Below the pieces are notes generated by a model. The model saw only the letters and a program-made list of their open reading frames with translations. It was not told where the DNA came from and made no database searches. A program made the position numbers and the translations under genes. Shown one piece after another: positions 44,401 through 52,044 of a stretch of DNA of 64,000 nucleotides. The stretch is from Gilvibacter sediminis (lineage in GTDB: Bacteria > Bacteroidota > Bacteroidia > Flavobacteriales > Flavobacteriaceae). The stretch covers positions 615,717 through 679,716 of the forward strand of contig NZ_JAQQTE010000001.1 of assembly GCF_028561565.1 (NCBI RefSeq). Reading direction: 5' to 3'. Each line of letters opens with the position of its first letter. Position 1 is the stretch's first letter.

Positions 44401-46989
44401 CAATTTGGGTGATTTAAGCCCCACAAAGTTTGTATAGGGAGCTAGGGATTTGTTGATCACATCAATGGAGAAATCGCCTCCACCTTCATAAACCTTGGTA
44501 ACAAAAGATGCCTTAAGCATGCCCGGGGCCTTATCGTTGAGTTGAATGGTTTCTGAAAAGTCCAACTGTCCTTCACTGTTGAGATCGCCCTCCATAAAGC
44601 TGAATTGTGAAGTGTCAAAGCTGCGAACAGGATCATTGAAGCGATAGTTGCTATAGTCTTTAAAGGGAGCTGAGGCTTCTGCCAAAGTCAATTCCAGAGT
44701 CGCTTTGAGGTTGCGAGCAGGTGCCCCGTGCAACCAAGAACTTTGCAAACGGCCTGCAATAGGTTTCGTCGCTTCAAGTACAGTATCGTCAAAATCGAGT
44801 TGCACTTTAAGTCGATTCGGTTTGATGGTCGCTACCCTCAAGGTTTTTCCAAAACTGGCTCCACCCACTTTTACTGTTGCGTTCCAATTGCCTGTCGGCG
44901 CCTCTGCTGAGGTGGCAATTGGGAAGTAATAGAAACCGTTTACGCTTCCCCGAACAACCCTGCGCTCGACAAGTTTTCCGCGAGCGTCCGTCAGTTCTAA
45001 TTTTACAGGATGATCTTCTGGTAAGGGATTGACCGCATCGTTCAAAACAAAGGTCAAGTGGATGCTGTCTCCAGGACGATGCACACCGCGCTCGGTGTAC
45101 AAAAATCCTTTCAGTCCCTTTTGTACGCTGCCTCCAGAAACATCGAACTTACTCAAGGAAAGCGCCATGCCATCATCCACACGGGCATAGGCATAATTTG
45201 AACCATTTTGAGCTACGACAAAAGCCGCTTTCTCATCGGTATCAAATACAATTTTGCCTTGTCCATCTGTGGTGCGTTGGGCTATGACTTGCTGCTGATA
45301 GTTGTAAAGTCCAACTTGAACGTTGCCCGTAGGCCTGGAGCTGATCAAGTTATTGGTGAACACATGATAGGTACTGTTGTTCCCTTTTTTAACTGTGATC
45401 CCAAGATCAGAAGCGAGGAGATTGGTACGCACCAAACGCTCATCATTATAGTAGGCGGGGTGGCAGGGATTTTCGCGCTCTTGCCAGTTGTAAGTGTAGT
45501 TGCGCCAGCGGTAAATTTCATTGTCCCAATAGCGGGTTTCTAAAGCGTCTTCCTCAGCATTATCTAGACTGCCATCCTTGGGAGAGTCGTCGTAGTATTC
45601 TTCGTAGTATTCGTCTTCATATTCGGCCTCTTCTCCGGCTAAAACAGCTTCACAAGCAAACATGCTGTACTGTGGCTTGAAGCTAAATTCAACGCGATAC
45701 AGGCTTCCCGGACTGGCTTGGAAAAGCTCGGTTAGGTCCAAAGCATGGGCCTTCCAACTGTTGGTTGCACGCAGGTTGGTATCTACCAGTGATAGGGTCT
45801 TTTTAGCTACACGTCTACCCACGCGTCGCAAATAGTAGTCTTCTGAATTGCTCAACAAAGACTCTTGCAGAAATTGCAAGACATTATCTTGAAAGATCTC
45901 TACTACGCGCACATCTACCTGAGCCAGGTTAACCGTTTCAAAATAGATGGGGTTGTTTTGCGCATTGGGTAAAATGGTTCCTTTAGAAAGTAGACGCACC
46001 TCTGGTTTGAGAGGGTCAAAAGAAACAGCTTCTGTATAACTGCTTTTTAGCTCATAACCATCTGTGTTTTTAAGGCCCGCAAAAACGGTAAGATTCATGC
46101 TTCCTTCGGGTCTTGTGGCGGGATAGATCAGTAGCGAATTTCCATCAGCTTCAAAACGTAAATTCTCATCGCCGCCCAAACTTACAAGGCCTCTAAAATC
46201 CTGATCTTCATCAATAGGGTCGGAGAAATTAATGGACATTCTGGTGCTTGGCGCCTGAGAAATACTCACATCTAAAACCGTGAAATTGTTACGGCCTGGA
46301 ATGGTAAAAGAGGTTACATTACTATTGTCTGCCCCTATGGGTTTTCCATCCCAACTAATTGCAATTTGGCTGTCTTCCTCTGCGCGATTGATGCTATCAA
46401 TCACAAAGCTGTAAAAGTTATTGGCTCCACTAAGTGAGTCCCATTTGATGCTGAGTTTGGATCCATTTTGAATAGCGCTGATGAGCTTTCTAGCCTCTGA
46501 CAGATACAGTCCATCTGCAGATTGAAGATTGCCCTGCAGAAACTGATAATTTTTGTCATAAGACTGTAATTGCCCCAGATCTATTTTAAAGTTGGGCTTT
46601 ATGGTCTTAAAGGAAAATGTGAATTGACGTTTGTCCGCGGGGAGGTCTTCTAAAAAGTCAGAGAGCTTTACGGTGACCGTGTATTCCGTGTCGGCTTTAA
46701 GGGGTTCATTCGGACTAAAAACCAAAGAGCGACCGCTTTGAAGCTTTAAAGTTCCCTCAACCTTAGGACTGATCTTGAAACTGCTTGCTGACAGGTCTGC
46801 TTCGGCATCAAAATTAGGTAGTGCCCTTAAAAAATCTAGCACCACAGGAGCGTGAACAGAGCGTACGCCTTGGGTGTGATAAGAGAGGTAGTCTCGGTAT
46901 TGAAATAGTTGATCGTCTTGAGAAGATTTAGGCTTACAGGCAGTTGCGAGCAGTAGTAAAATAAGACTCGCGCGGAATAGTGACTTCAT
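41434..46989 (-). CDS. Bacterial alpha-2-macroglobulin lipoprotein
   Basis: The 1851-residue lipoprotein (lipobox Cys 18, LLATAC) acts as a periplasmic protease trap, thought to protect the cell when the envelope is breached and repaired by PbpC. Repeated macroglobulin-type beta domains fill the first 1300 residues. The thioester site GCVEQ has its Cys at 1408, so covalent trapping should be possible. A Tyr/Asp/Glu-rich acidic stretch (around residues 450-480) interrupts the N-terminal part. Confidence 0.93.
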   Translation of the reverse strand: MKSLFRASLILLLLATACKPKSSQDDQLFQYRDYLSYHTQGVRSVHAPVVLDFLRALPNFDAEADLSASSFKISPKVEGTLKLQSGRSLVFSPNEPLKADTEYTVTVKLSDFLEDLPADKRQFTFSFKTIKPNFKIDLGQLQSYDKNYQFLQGNLQSADGLYLSEARKLISAIQNGSKLSIKWDSLSGANNFYSFVIDSINRAEEDSQIAISWDGKPIGADNSNVTSFTIPGRNNFTVLDVSISQAPSTRMSINFSDPIDEDQDFRGLVSLGGDENLRFEADGNSLLIYPATRPEGSMNLTVFAGLKNTDGYELKSSYTEAVSFDPLKPEVRLLSKGTILPNAQNNPIYFETVNLAQVDVRVVEIFQDNVLQFLQESLLSNSEDYYLRRVGRRVAKKTLSLVDTNLRATNSWKAHALDLTELFQASPGSLYRVEFSFKPQYSMFACEAVLAGEEAEYEDEYYEEYYDDSPKDGSLDNAEEDALETRYWDNEIYRWRNYTYNWQERENPCHPAYYNDERLVRTNLLASDLGITVKKGNNSTYHVFTNNLISSRPTGNVQVGLYNYQQQVIAQRTTDGQGKIVFDTDEKAAFVVAQNGSNYAYARVDDGMALSLSKFDVSGGSVQKGLKGFLYTERGVHRPGDSIHLTFVLNDAVNPLPEDHPVKLELTDARGKLVERRVVRGSVNGFYYFPIATSAEAPTGNWNATVKVGGASFGKTLRVATIKPNRLKVQLDFDDTVLEATKPIAGRLQSSWLHGAPARNLKATLELTLAEASAPFKDYSNYRFNDPVRSFDTSQFSFMEGDLNSEGQLDFSETIQLNDKAPGMLKASFVTKVYEGGGDFSIDVINKSLAPYTNFVGLKSPKLGRYGSFETGRDHEFEVVTVDAQGKPAANRKLTVEVFEISWRWWWNRGRDNLSRYENSSVYRPKQQFEVITAANGKGTFNLQIADEERGRYLIRVMDEASGHATGITSYFFKDWWQTGQAGSESAKMLLFNADKDNYTVGEKARIQFPSSLGSTALISIENGTEVLNYEWVTTQEKSTTYEFEITAEMAPNVYVNISLLQPHERTKNDLPMRLYGVVPIMVNNPETELSPQLSMPQELKPESNYMVTVSETDGKAMTYTIAVVDEGLLDLTRFSTPDIHKAFYARQALGVKTFDIYDLVMGAFSTQVDNVFAVGGGDEAAGAKNRKADRFKPVVSYLGPFKLEAGQSATHTLTMPNYIGSVKTMVVAGDNATQAYGRAEQVTPVRTPLMVLASVPRKLSPGEKLTLPVTVFAMDPKVKQAEIRIETTDGLKPVGDAVKTVRFDKPGEQIVNFEYEIQASNEVQEIKVLAQSGAHKASYPLEIDIYNPNPISRTAKIYTVEPGAKQQINFTPFGTAGSNKVTLELSTIPPMNLEKRLDYLIRYPHGCVEQTTSGAFPQLYLKDLVSMSSTQARQTEENIKSAIRRLGRFQNGTGGLGYWMGESTSSDWGTSYAGHFMLEAKQQGYTLPVGFLSNWVRYQRLAAKQWRKAAHSYNTTHAQAYRLYTLALAGQPELAAMNRLRKSSGLTNAALWRLAGAYALTGNKKAALELLDRATLKFNDYTDSWYTYGSALRNMAMALEIMTLVQDSREREMAESIAARLSSRNWLSTQETSYSLLALGKMVKINGGKAFTVSLDQNGQSRSLSSEKSMLLEELSFVMGDNTISLNNPGGSRVYASLIQRGRYPMGAESSATKNLSLRTQFLDKDGNKLDISDLRQGTEFKIQINVVNSSIDHLRDLSLTQLIPSGWEIVNTSFTDAAQSNLNPARYTDIRDDRVNYYFDLRAGKSMTFEMTVNASYLGRYYLAGTHVATMYSDNYYARLKGQWINVKQ

Positions 46990-47187
46990 AGTCGGAGATG
47001 GTTTAACGTCAGTAATTAAAGGTACAAAAACTCTAGGTCCATAGCGGACCGGTTAATTCCTGAAGTTAAAGTGTAAGGCCTTCGGAATAAGGCTCGTCGG
47101 TGGTTGAAGACACTTAGATAACGCAGCTTTTTTTAATTGCGTATGCAGCAGGTTTGAATTTGGGAAGAGTTTAACTAAGCACCCCTT

Positions 47188-47517
47188 CTAAGTTTTGAGT
47201 AATGCCTTTTGATAGATCTCCAGAATTTGTCCGTTTCCTGTGTGTTGGGAACCCTCACTGAACTCAAAAGTGTCGCCCACGGAGAGTTTTCCCTTAAAGT
47301 GATCAAAGGATAAAATTGCAATGTCTGCAATAATGGTTTCACCTGGTTTTACCGAATCTCGGCCTATAAATTCTTGATGACCGGAGGTATAATAAGTTGG
47401 TTCAAAAGGAAATCTTATGGTCGGTCTTATTCCAGAGTTGGCAGGATGGGTTCGACCGCCTTCTTCAGTAGAAAAATAATCGAGCTTGGCCCGAAAATGA
47501 AAATCACTGGTTCTCAT
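47188..47517 (-). CDS. Orphan protein resembling EF-Tu domain III
   Basis: The 109-residue protein has no GTPase domain. It nevertheless aligns along its length with domain III of elongation factor Tu: FHFRAKLDYFSTEEGGR corresponds to the start of that domain. It is followed by G-RPTIRF, a SVKPGETI loop equivalent to the V-PGD turn, and KLSVGDTFEFSEG corresponding to GLRFAIREGG. It is probably a small beta-barrel; the function is unknown. It lies 8 bp after the monooxygenase-like gene. Confidence 0.65.
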   Translation of the reverse strand: MRTSDFHFRAKLDYFSTEEGGRTHPANSGIRPTIRFPFEPTYYTSGHQEFIGRDSVKPGETIIADIAILSFDHFKGKLSVGDTFEFSEGSQHTGNGQILEIYQKALLKT

Positions 47518-47525
47518 AAAAGCGA

Positions 47526-47837
47526 TTATTGCTCAAAATCATACTCCCGTTCCACTTTACAGACCCGCACTTTATAGCTGGAATACCATTGGGTCTTCCC
47601 CATTTTCTGAGCTAAAAGATGATCGGCTTGTTGTTTCCATTGCGCAATGGCCTCTAAAGAATCCCAATAACTCACGGTGATCCCCAATCCGCTACGCGCA
47701 CTTTCAATGCCTAGATAGCCCGCCTGTTGCTCAGCGAGCTCTTCCATCAGTTGCGCCGTGGCCGAATAACCTTCTAAGTCATCGGTTTGATAACTGCTGA
47801 AAATAACCGCATAGTAGGGTGTTGTCATGGAACCCAT
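47526..47837 (-). CDS. Antibiotic biosynthesis monooxygenase-domain protein
   Basis: The 103-residue dimeric ferredoxin-like protein fits the ABM family (YYAVIFSSYQTDDLEGYSA, ELAEQQAGYLGIESAR, ISYWDSL-like VSYWDSLEAIAQWK). Such proteins degrade small aromatic or reactive molecules, or haem. The ATG at 47837 overlaps the asparaginase stop by one base; an in-frame ATG three codons later (47828) is equally possible. Confidence 0.8.
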   Translation of the reverse strand: MGSMTTPYYAVIFSSYQTDDLEGYSATAQLMEELAEQQAGYLGIESARSGLGITVSYWDSLEAIAQWKQQADHLLAQKMGKTQWYSSYKVRVCKVEREYDFEQ

Positions 47838-48904
47838 CAGTCTTTATAAATACCAATAACTAGATCACCAGCAGCGTTCATATGAGCGCGGTACATGCCT
47901 GCAGTATTGAATTCCATAGCGATGTTACCGTCTTTGTCAATAGCAACAATACCACCGTCACCTCCAAGACCTCCAACTTTATCGTGAATAACTGTACGAG
48001 CTGCATCTTGAACGCTCATGCCTTTATATTCCATTAGCGCAGAGATATCATGGGCCACCATGGCACGAATAAAGTATTCGCCCCAACCGGTAGAGGACAC
48101 TGCGCAAGAGGCGTTGTTGGCGTAAGTTCCGGCTCCAATAATTGGTGCATCACCAATTCGGTTCCAACGCTTGTTGGTCATTCCTCCTGTTGAGGTTCCC
48201 GCGGCAAGATTGCCGTTTTTATCTAGAGCTGCACAACCTACAGTTCCGAATTTATAATCCTTGATATAAGGGTCTACAAAGGCAGTTTTATCGTCGTGAT
48301 CTAACTGAGTCTTTTGTTGTTCTTTAATGCGCTGCAAACTGTTGTAGCGATTCTGGGTGAAGAAGTATTCCGGATCCACCATTTCAATTCCGCGAGTCTC
48401 TGCAAAGATCTCCGCGCCTTTCCCGGCTAGCATTACATGGTCAGAATTGTCCATTACCTCGCGGGCCAGATCAATGGGGTTTTTAATACGAGTGACTCCA
48501 GCCACAGCTCCAGCATTGAGTGTTTTTCCATCCATGACGGAGGCGTCCAGTTCGTTGGTTTCTTCATGCGTGAATACCGCGCCTTTTCCTGCATTGAATA
48601 GCGGAGAGTCTTCCATAACATTAATGGTGGCCGTTACCGCATCCATGGCGTCGCCACCTTCTTCCAAGATCTTATGCCCAACGCGAATCGCCTTTTCCAA
48701 GGTTTCCTTGTATGCGATTTCTAAGGAGTCGGTCATATTCTTCTTTAATATGGTACCCGCCCCTCCGTGAATGACAATCCCAAATGTGGGTTCAGTAGAA
48801 GTCGTTTCTGAAGTGTTTGCTTGCTGATTTTGAGTAGAATCTGAGTTATTTCCGCAGGCGATCAGCAGTGAAAATGTTAAAACTGAAAAAATTTTTCGAA
48901 TCAT
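47837..48904 (-). CDS. Isoaspartyl peptidase/L-asparaginase lipoprotein (Ntn hydrolase)
   Basis: The 355-residue product starts at the ATG at 48904 (MIRKIFSVLT), giving a lipobox at Cys 17 (LLIACG). The longer frame from 49033 has no signal and is rejected. It is a family T2 N-terminal nucleophile hydrolase made as a precursor, cut before T221 in GTVGCAALD. HGGAGT near the start and GDAPIIGAGTYA further along are typical. It removes isoaspartyl dipeptides or asparagine outside the cytoplasm. Confidence 0.9.
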   Translation of the reverse strand: MIRKIFSVLTFSLLIACGNNSDSTQNQQANTSETTSTEPTFGIVIHGGAGTILKKNMTDSLEIAYKETLEKAIRVGHKILEEGGDAMDAVTATINVMEDSPLFNAGKGAVFTHEETNELDASVMDGKTLNAGAVAGVTRIKNPIDLAREVMDNSDHVMLAGKGAEIFAETRGIEMVDPEYFFTQNRYNSLQRIKEQQKTQLDHDDKTAFVDPYIKDYKFGTVGCAALDKNGNLAAGTSTGGMTNKRWNRIGDAPIIGAGTYANNASCAVSSTGWGEYFIRAMVAHDISALMEYKGMSVQDAARTVIHDKVGGLGGDGGIVAIDKDGNIAMEFNTAGMYRAHMNAAGDLVIGIYKD

Positions 48905-49064
48905 GATTTCGGCGCTTAGTGTCTTACGAATATACACTAAAAAGCCCACAGTTACTGGCATAGTCAAAATTCTAGATTGTAGGAAATTAATATTACATTC
49001 TGACATAAAATATCGATGAAATGCATAATTCATAGCTGAAATGCAATTATTTAGATTTTTTTTC

Positions 49065-49072
49065 TATATTTG
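49065..49072 (+). promoter_or_regulatory. Candidate -7 element for the CAP-domain lipoprotein
   Basis: TATATTTG fits TAnnTTTG and lies 38 bp before the ATG. A canonical -33 is not evident. Confidence 0.5.
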
Positions 49073-49076
49073 AACC

Positions 49077-49101
49077 AGCATCAAGCCCCAAATCTGATGC
49101 T
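49077..49101 (+). repeat. Hairpin in the CAP-protein 5' leader
   Basis: AGCATCA and TGATGCT form a perfect 7-bp stem with an 11-nt loop. It begins at about the expected transcription start and ends 9 bp before the ATG, so it may influence RNA stability or translation. Confidence 0.5.
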
Positions 49102-49110
49102 CCCCGTATT

Positions 49111-49614
49111 ATGAACCTACTTAGAACCAGCCTCATGGCAGTGGTCTTACTTTTTGTGGCCACTTCCTGCTCCAAGGACGAAATTCCTGTGGAGCCAGAA
49201 ACGAACTTTTCTGTGGATCTCAGCTTGGCCAACAAAACAGATTGGACCATGGCAAATGACATTCTCGTCTTGGTGAATGATCACCGCAGAAGCTTGAACC
49301 TTGAACCCATAAAGCTAGATCGCCAATTGGCAACAGCTTATGCGGTTATGCACACCGAATACATGATCGATAACGAACGCATTAGCCATGATGGTTATGC
49401 ACAGCGTTCTCTGGCACTTCAAAATGATGGCGCTCAGAGCGTGGGTGAAAACGTTGCCCGCGGCTACCGATCTGCAGAAGATGTGGTCAATGCATGGCTC
49501 AACAGCCAGTCACACCGTCGCGTAATTGAAGGTGATTACACTCATTGCGGCTTTGGTGTTATGCAAGATTACAGAGGAACGTTTTACTTTACACAGCTCT
49601 TCTATTCGGAATAA
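49111..49614 (+). CDS. CAP/SCP-domain lipoprotein
   Basis: The 167-residue lipoprotein has lipobox Cys 20 (FVATSC). The CAP domain (about 50-165) shows VNDHRRSLNLEPIKLDRQL, AVMHTEYMIDNERISHDGY, VGENVARGY and QSHRRVIEGDYTHCGFG, including the His and Glu residues of the family cavity. Bacterial CAP proteins are found on the envelope, but their biochemical role is poorly defined. Confidence 0.88.
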   Translation: MNLLRTSLMAVVLLFVATSCSKDEIPVEPETNFSVDLSLANKTDWTMANDILVLVNDHRRSLNLEPIKLDRQLATAYAVMHTEYMIDNERISHDGYAQRSLALQNDGAQSVGENVARGYRSAEDVVNAWLNSQSHRRVIEGDYTHCGFGVMQDYRGTFYFTQLFYSE

Positions 49615-49689
49615 TTACGCTTAGTCACGCACTTTTATATTCGCCGGAATCGCCGTACTTTTAGTGTCAATCACTAATTATACGGCGCC

Positions 49690-50226
49690 ATGGCACTATC
49701 AAGACCCTTTAATCTAAACAACTGGTTGGAAGAGAATCGCGAGCTTCTCAAACCGCCTGTTGGCAATAAAAATCTCTACGTCGATGCTGATGATTATATC
49801 GTTATGGTTGTGGCGGGTCCTAACGCGAGGAAGGATTACCACTACAACGAGACCGAAGAGCTCTTCTATCAATTAGAAGGAGAGATTGAGGTGGTTGTCC
49901 AGGAAGATGGCCAACGCGTTGTTATGCCGTTGGGTCCTGGAGATATGTACTTACACCCGGCTAAAACGCCGCACTCTCCTGTGCGCAAAGAGGGTTCTAT
50001 TGGTTTAGTTATTGAGCGCAAACGCGCTGGGCAAGGGTATACCGATGGCCTTTTGTGGTTCTGCGATAATTGCAACCACAAACTTCACGAAGTCTATTTT
50101 GAACTCCACGACATAGAAAAGGACTTCCTTACACACTTTAAAGAATTCTACAACTCAGAATCGTTGAGAACCTGCGATAATTGTGGGCATCAAATGGAGG
50201 CAGACGCCCGTTTTACAGCAGATTAA
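49690..50226 (+). CDS. haaO: 3-hydroxyanthranilate 3,4-dioxygenase
   Basis: The 178-residue cupin opens the ring of 3-hydroxyanthranilate in the tryptophan-kynurenine pathway. The cupin core with metal ligands (KDYHYNETEELFYQLEGE, then PAKTPHSPVR) and catalytic arginines is intact. Two CDNC pairs (near 122-125 and 161-164) form the rubredoxin-like site found in bacterial enzymes. No other kynurenine genes lie nearby, apart from an aldehyde dehydrogenase that may or may not act on its product. Confidence 0.94.
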   Translation: MALSRPFNLNNWLEENRELLKPPVGNKNLYVDADDYIVMVVAGPNARKDYHYNETEELFYQLEGEIEVVVQEDGQRVVMPLGPGDMYLHPAKTPHSPVRKEGSIGLVIERKRAGQGYTDGLLWFCDNCNHKLHEVYFELHDIEKDFLTHFKEFYNSESLRTCDNCGHQMEADARFTAD

Positions 50227-50438
50227 ACTTCCTTTAAGAATTTGGCGAAATCGTTTGCGAATGACTAACTTCGCAGCACAATTTTATTGTCAAAATTTAT
50301 ATGAAATGAACACAAACAAATTTAATTGTTAGTGAACCTACAGTAATAATTAAATTTTTTGTGTGAAAGCGAAGCGGTTGATCTATGCAGATAATTTTTA
50401 TTTGCTTGATTGCCACACTAATAAAAATTATCAAATAG

Positions 50439-51992
50439 ATGAAAGCAGTTGCAACGTCCTTTGGAATGGACAAAGCCCTTAAAGCACTTGGTCTTGAGGG
50501 GGTAAATCAAGGAACATCAACAGGATCTGATTGGTTCTCTTCTGGAGATGAGATCGCCTCGTATTCTCCGGTAGATGGACAGTTGATCGGAAAGGTGACC
50601 ACCACCACCAAAGAGGACTACGAAAAAGTAATGCAAGCTGCGACCACAGCTTTTAAAAGTTGGCGTGTAATGCCTGCTCCGCAACGCGGAGAAGTGGTGC
50701 GTCAATTTGGAGAAGAGCTACGCCGATTGAAAGAGCCTTTAGGAAAGCTTGTTTCTTATGAAATGGGTAAATCCTACCAAGAAGGTTTGGGTGAGGTTCA
50801 AGAAATGATCGACATCTGTGACTTTGCTGTTGGGCTTTCGCGTCAATTGCACGGACTTACTATGCACTCAGAGCGCCCGGGACACCGTATGTATGAGCAA
50901 TATCATCCACTTGGAGTAGTTGGGATCATCTCGGCCTTTAACTTCCCAGTAGCCGTTTGGTCTTGGAACACGGCTTTGGCTTGGATCTGTGGAGATGTAT
51001 GTGTTTGGAAGCCGTCTGAAAAGGCGCCACTTTGTGGAGTTGCTTGCCAAAAGATCGCTGCTCGTGTTTTTAAAGAAAACGGATTGCCAGAAGGTATTTC
51101 ATGTCTGATCAACGGAGATTATAAAGTGGGTGAATTCATGACTACAGACGGCCGTGTACCACTCGTTTCTGCAACAGGATCAACTCGTATGGGGAAAATC
51201 GTTGCTCAGACTGTAGGAGCGCGTCTTGGAAAGTCCTTGTTAGAATTAGGAGGAAACAATGCGATTATTGTTACCCCAGATGCGGATATTAAAATGACCG
51301 TGATCGGTGCTGTGTTCGGTGCTGTGGGTACTGCAGGACAGCGTTGTACTTCTACCCGTCGATTGATCATTCACGAAAGCATTTACGATCAAGTGAAGAA
51401 CGCCGTAGTAGATGCATACAAGCAATTGCGTATAGGAAACCCACTAGATGAGAACAACCACGTAGGACCTCTTATTGATACGGATGCAGTTGCGATGTAC
51501 CAAAAAGCCTTGGACAAGGTAGTTGAAGAAGGTGGGAACATCGTAGTACCTGGAGGTGTTCTAGAAGGAGAAGGATACGAAAGTGGTTGTTATGTAAAAC
51601 CAGCCATTGCAGAGGCTGATAACTCTTATGAGATCGTTCAGCACGAGACCTTTGCGCCAGTATTGTACTTATTGAAGTATTCTGGAGATGTTGAAAATGC
51701 CATTGAAGTTCAAAACGGAGTTGCTCAAGGATTGTCATCTGCGATCATGACCAACAACTTGCGTGAAGCGGAGCGTTTCTTATCCCATGCAGGATCTGAC
51801 TGTGGAATCGCTAACGTGAATATCGGAACCTCTGGTGCAGAGATCGGTGGTGCTTTTGGTGGTGAGAAAGAAACTGGTGGTGGACGCGAGTCTGGTTCTG
51901 ATGCTTGGAAAGTGTATATGCGCAGACAGACCAACACCATTAACTATACTACAGATCTTCCACTGGCTCAAGGGATTAAATTCGACTTGTAG
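50439..51992 (+). CDS. Aldehyde dehydrogenase, ALDH7-like
   Basis: The 517-residue NAD(P)-dependent enzyme has a catalytic Cys at 303 (GQRCTSTRR) and a general-base Glu in LELGGNNA. N-terminal features and length resemble the ALDH7/antiquitin group, which oxidises alpha-aminoadipate semialdehyde in lysine breakdown. A role on 2-aminomuconate semialdehyde after the neighbouring dioxygenase is an alternative suggested by position only. A 212-bp gap with no visible gene lies before it. Confidence 0.88.
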   Translation: MKAVATSFGMDKALKALGLEGVNQGTSTGSDWFSSGDEIASYSPVDGQLIGKVTTTTKEDYEKVMQAATTAFKSWRVMPAPQRGEVVRQFGEELRRLKEPLGKLVSYEMGKSYQEGLGEVQEMIDICDFAVGLSRQLHGLTMHSERPGHRMYEQYHPLGVVGIISAFNFPVAVWSWNTALAWICGDVCVWKPSEKAPLCGVACQKIAARVFKENGLPEGISCLINGDYKVGEFMTTDGRVPLVSATGSTRMGKIVAQTVGARLGKSLLELGGNNAIIVTPDADIKMTVIGAVFGAVGTAGQRCTSTRRLIIHESIYDQVKNAVVDAYKQLRIGNPLDENNHVGPLIDTDAVAMYQKALDKVVEEGGNIVVPGGVLEGEGYESGCYVKPAIAEADNSYEIVQHETFAPVLYLLKYSGDVENAIEVQNGVAQGLSSAIMTNNLREAERFLSHAGSDCGIANVNIGTSGAEIGGAFGGEKETGGGRESGSDAWKVYMRRQTNTINYTTDLPLAQGIKFDL

Positions 51993-51999
51993 TCGCGGA

Positions 52000-52024
52000 C
52001 TAAATCAGATTGATTTAGTATTTT
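52000..52024 (+). terminator. Possible terminator after the aldehyde dehydrogenase
   Basis: CTAAATCA and TGATTTAG form a perfect 8-bp stem with a 3-nt loop, followed by TATTTT. The AT-rich stem makes it a weak candidate. Confidence 0.4.
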
Positions 52025-52044
52025 CATAGACCAAATTACGGTTT

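Noticed and set aside
47176-47187. Possible extra copy of the hairpin tag near 47.18 kb (CACCCCTTCT)
   Set aside because: Only about 10 bases agree, with no inverted repeat or -7 box in front, so chance is the simpler explanation.
48905-49033. 43-codon extension of the isoaspartyl peptidase
   Set aside because: A lipoprotein signal begins at 48904 and the extension has no family similarity.
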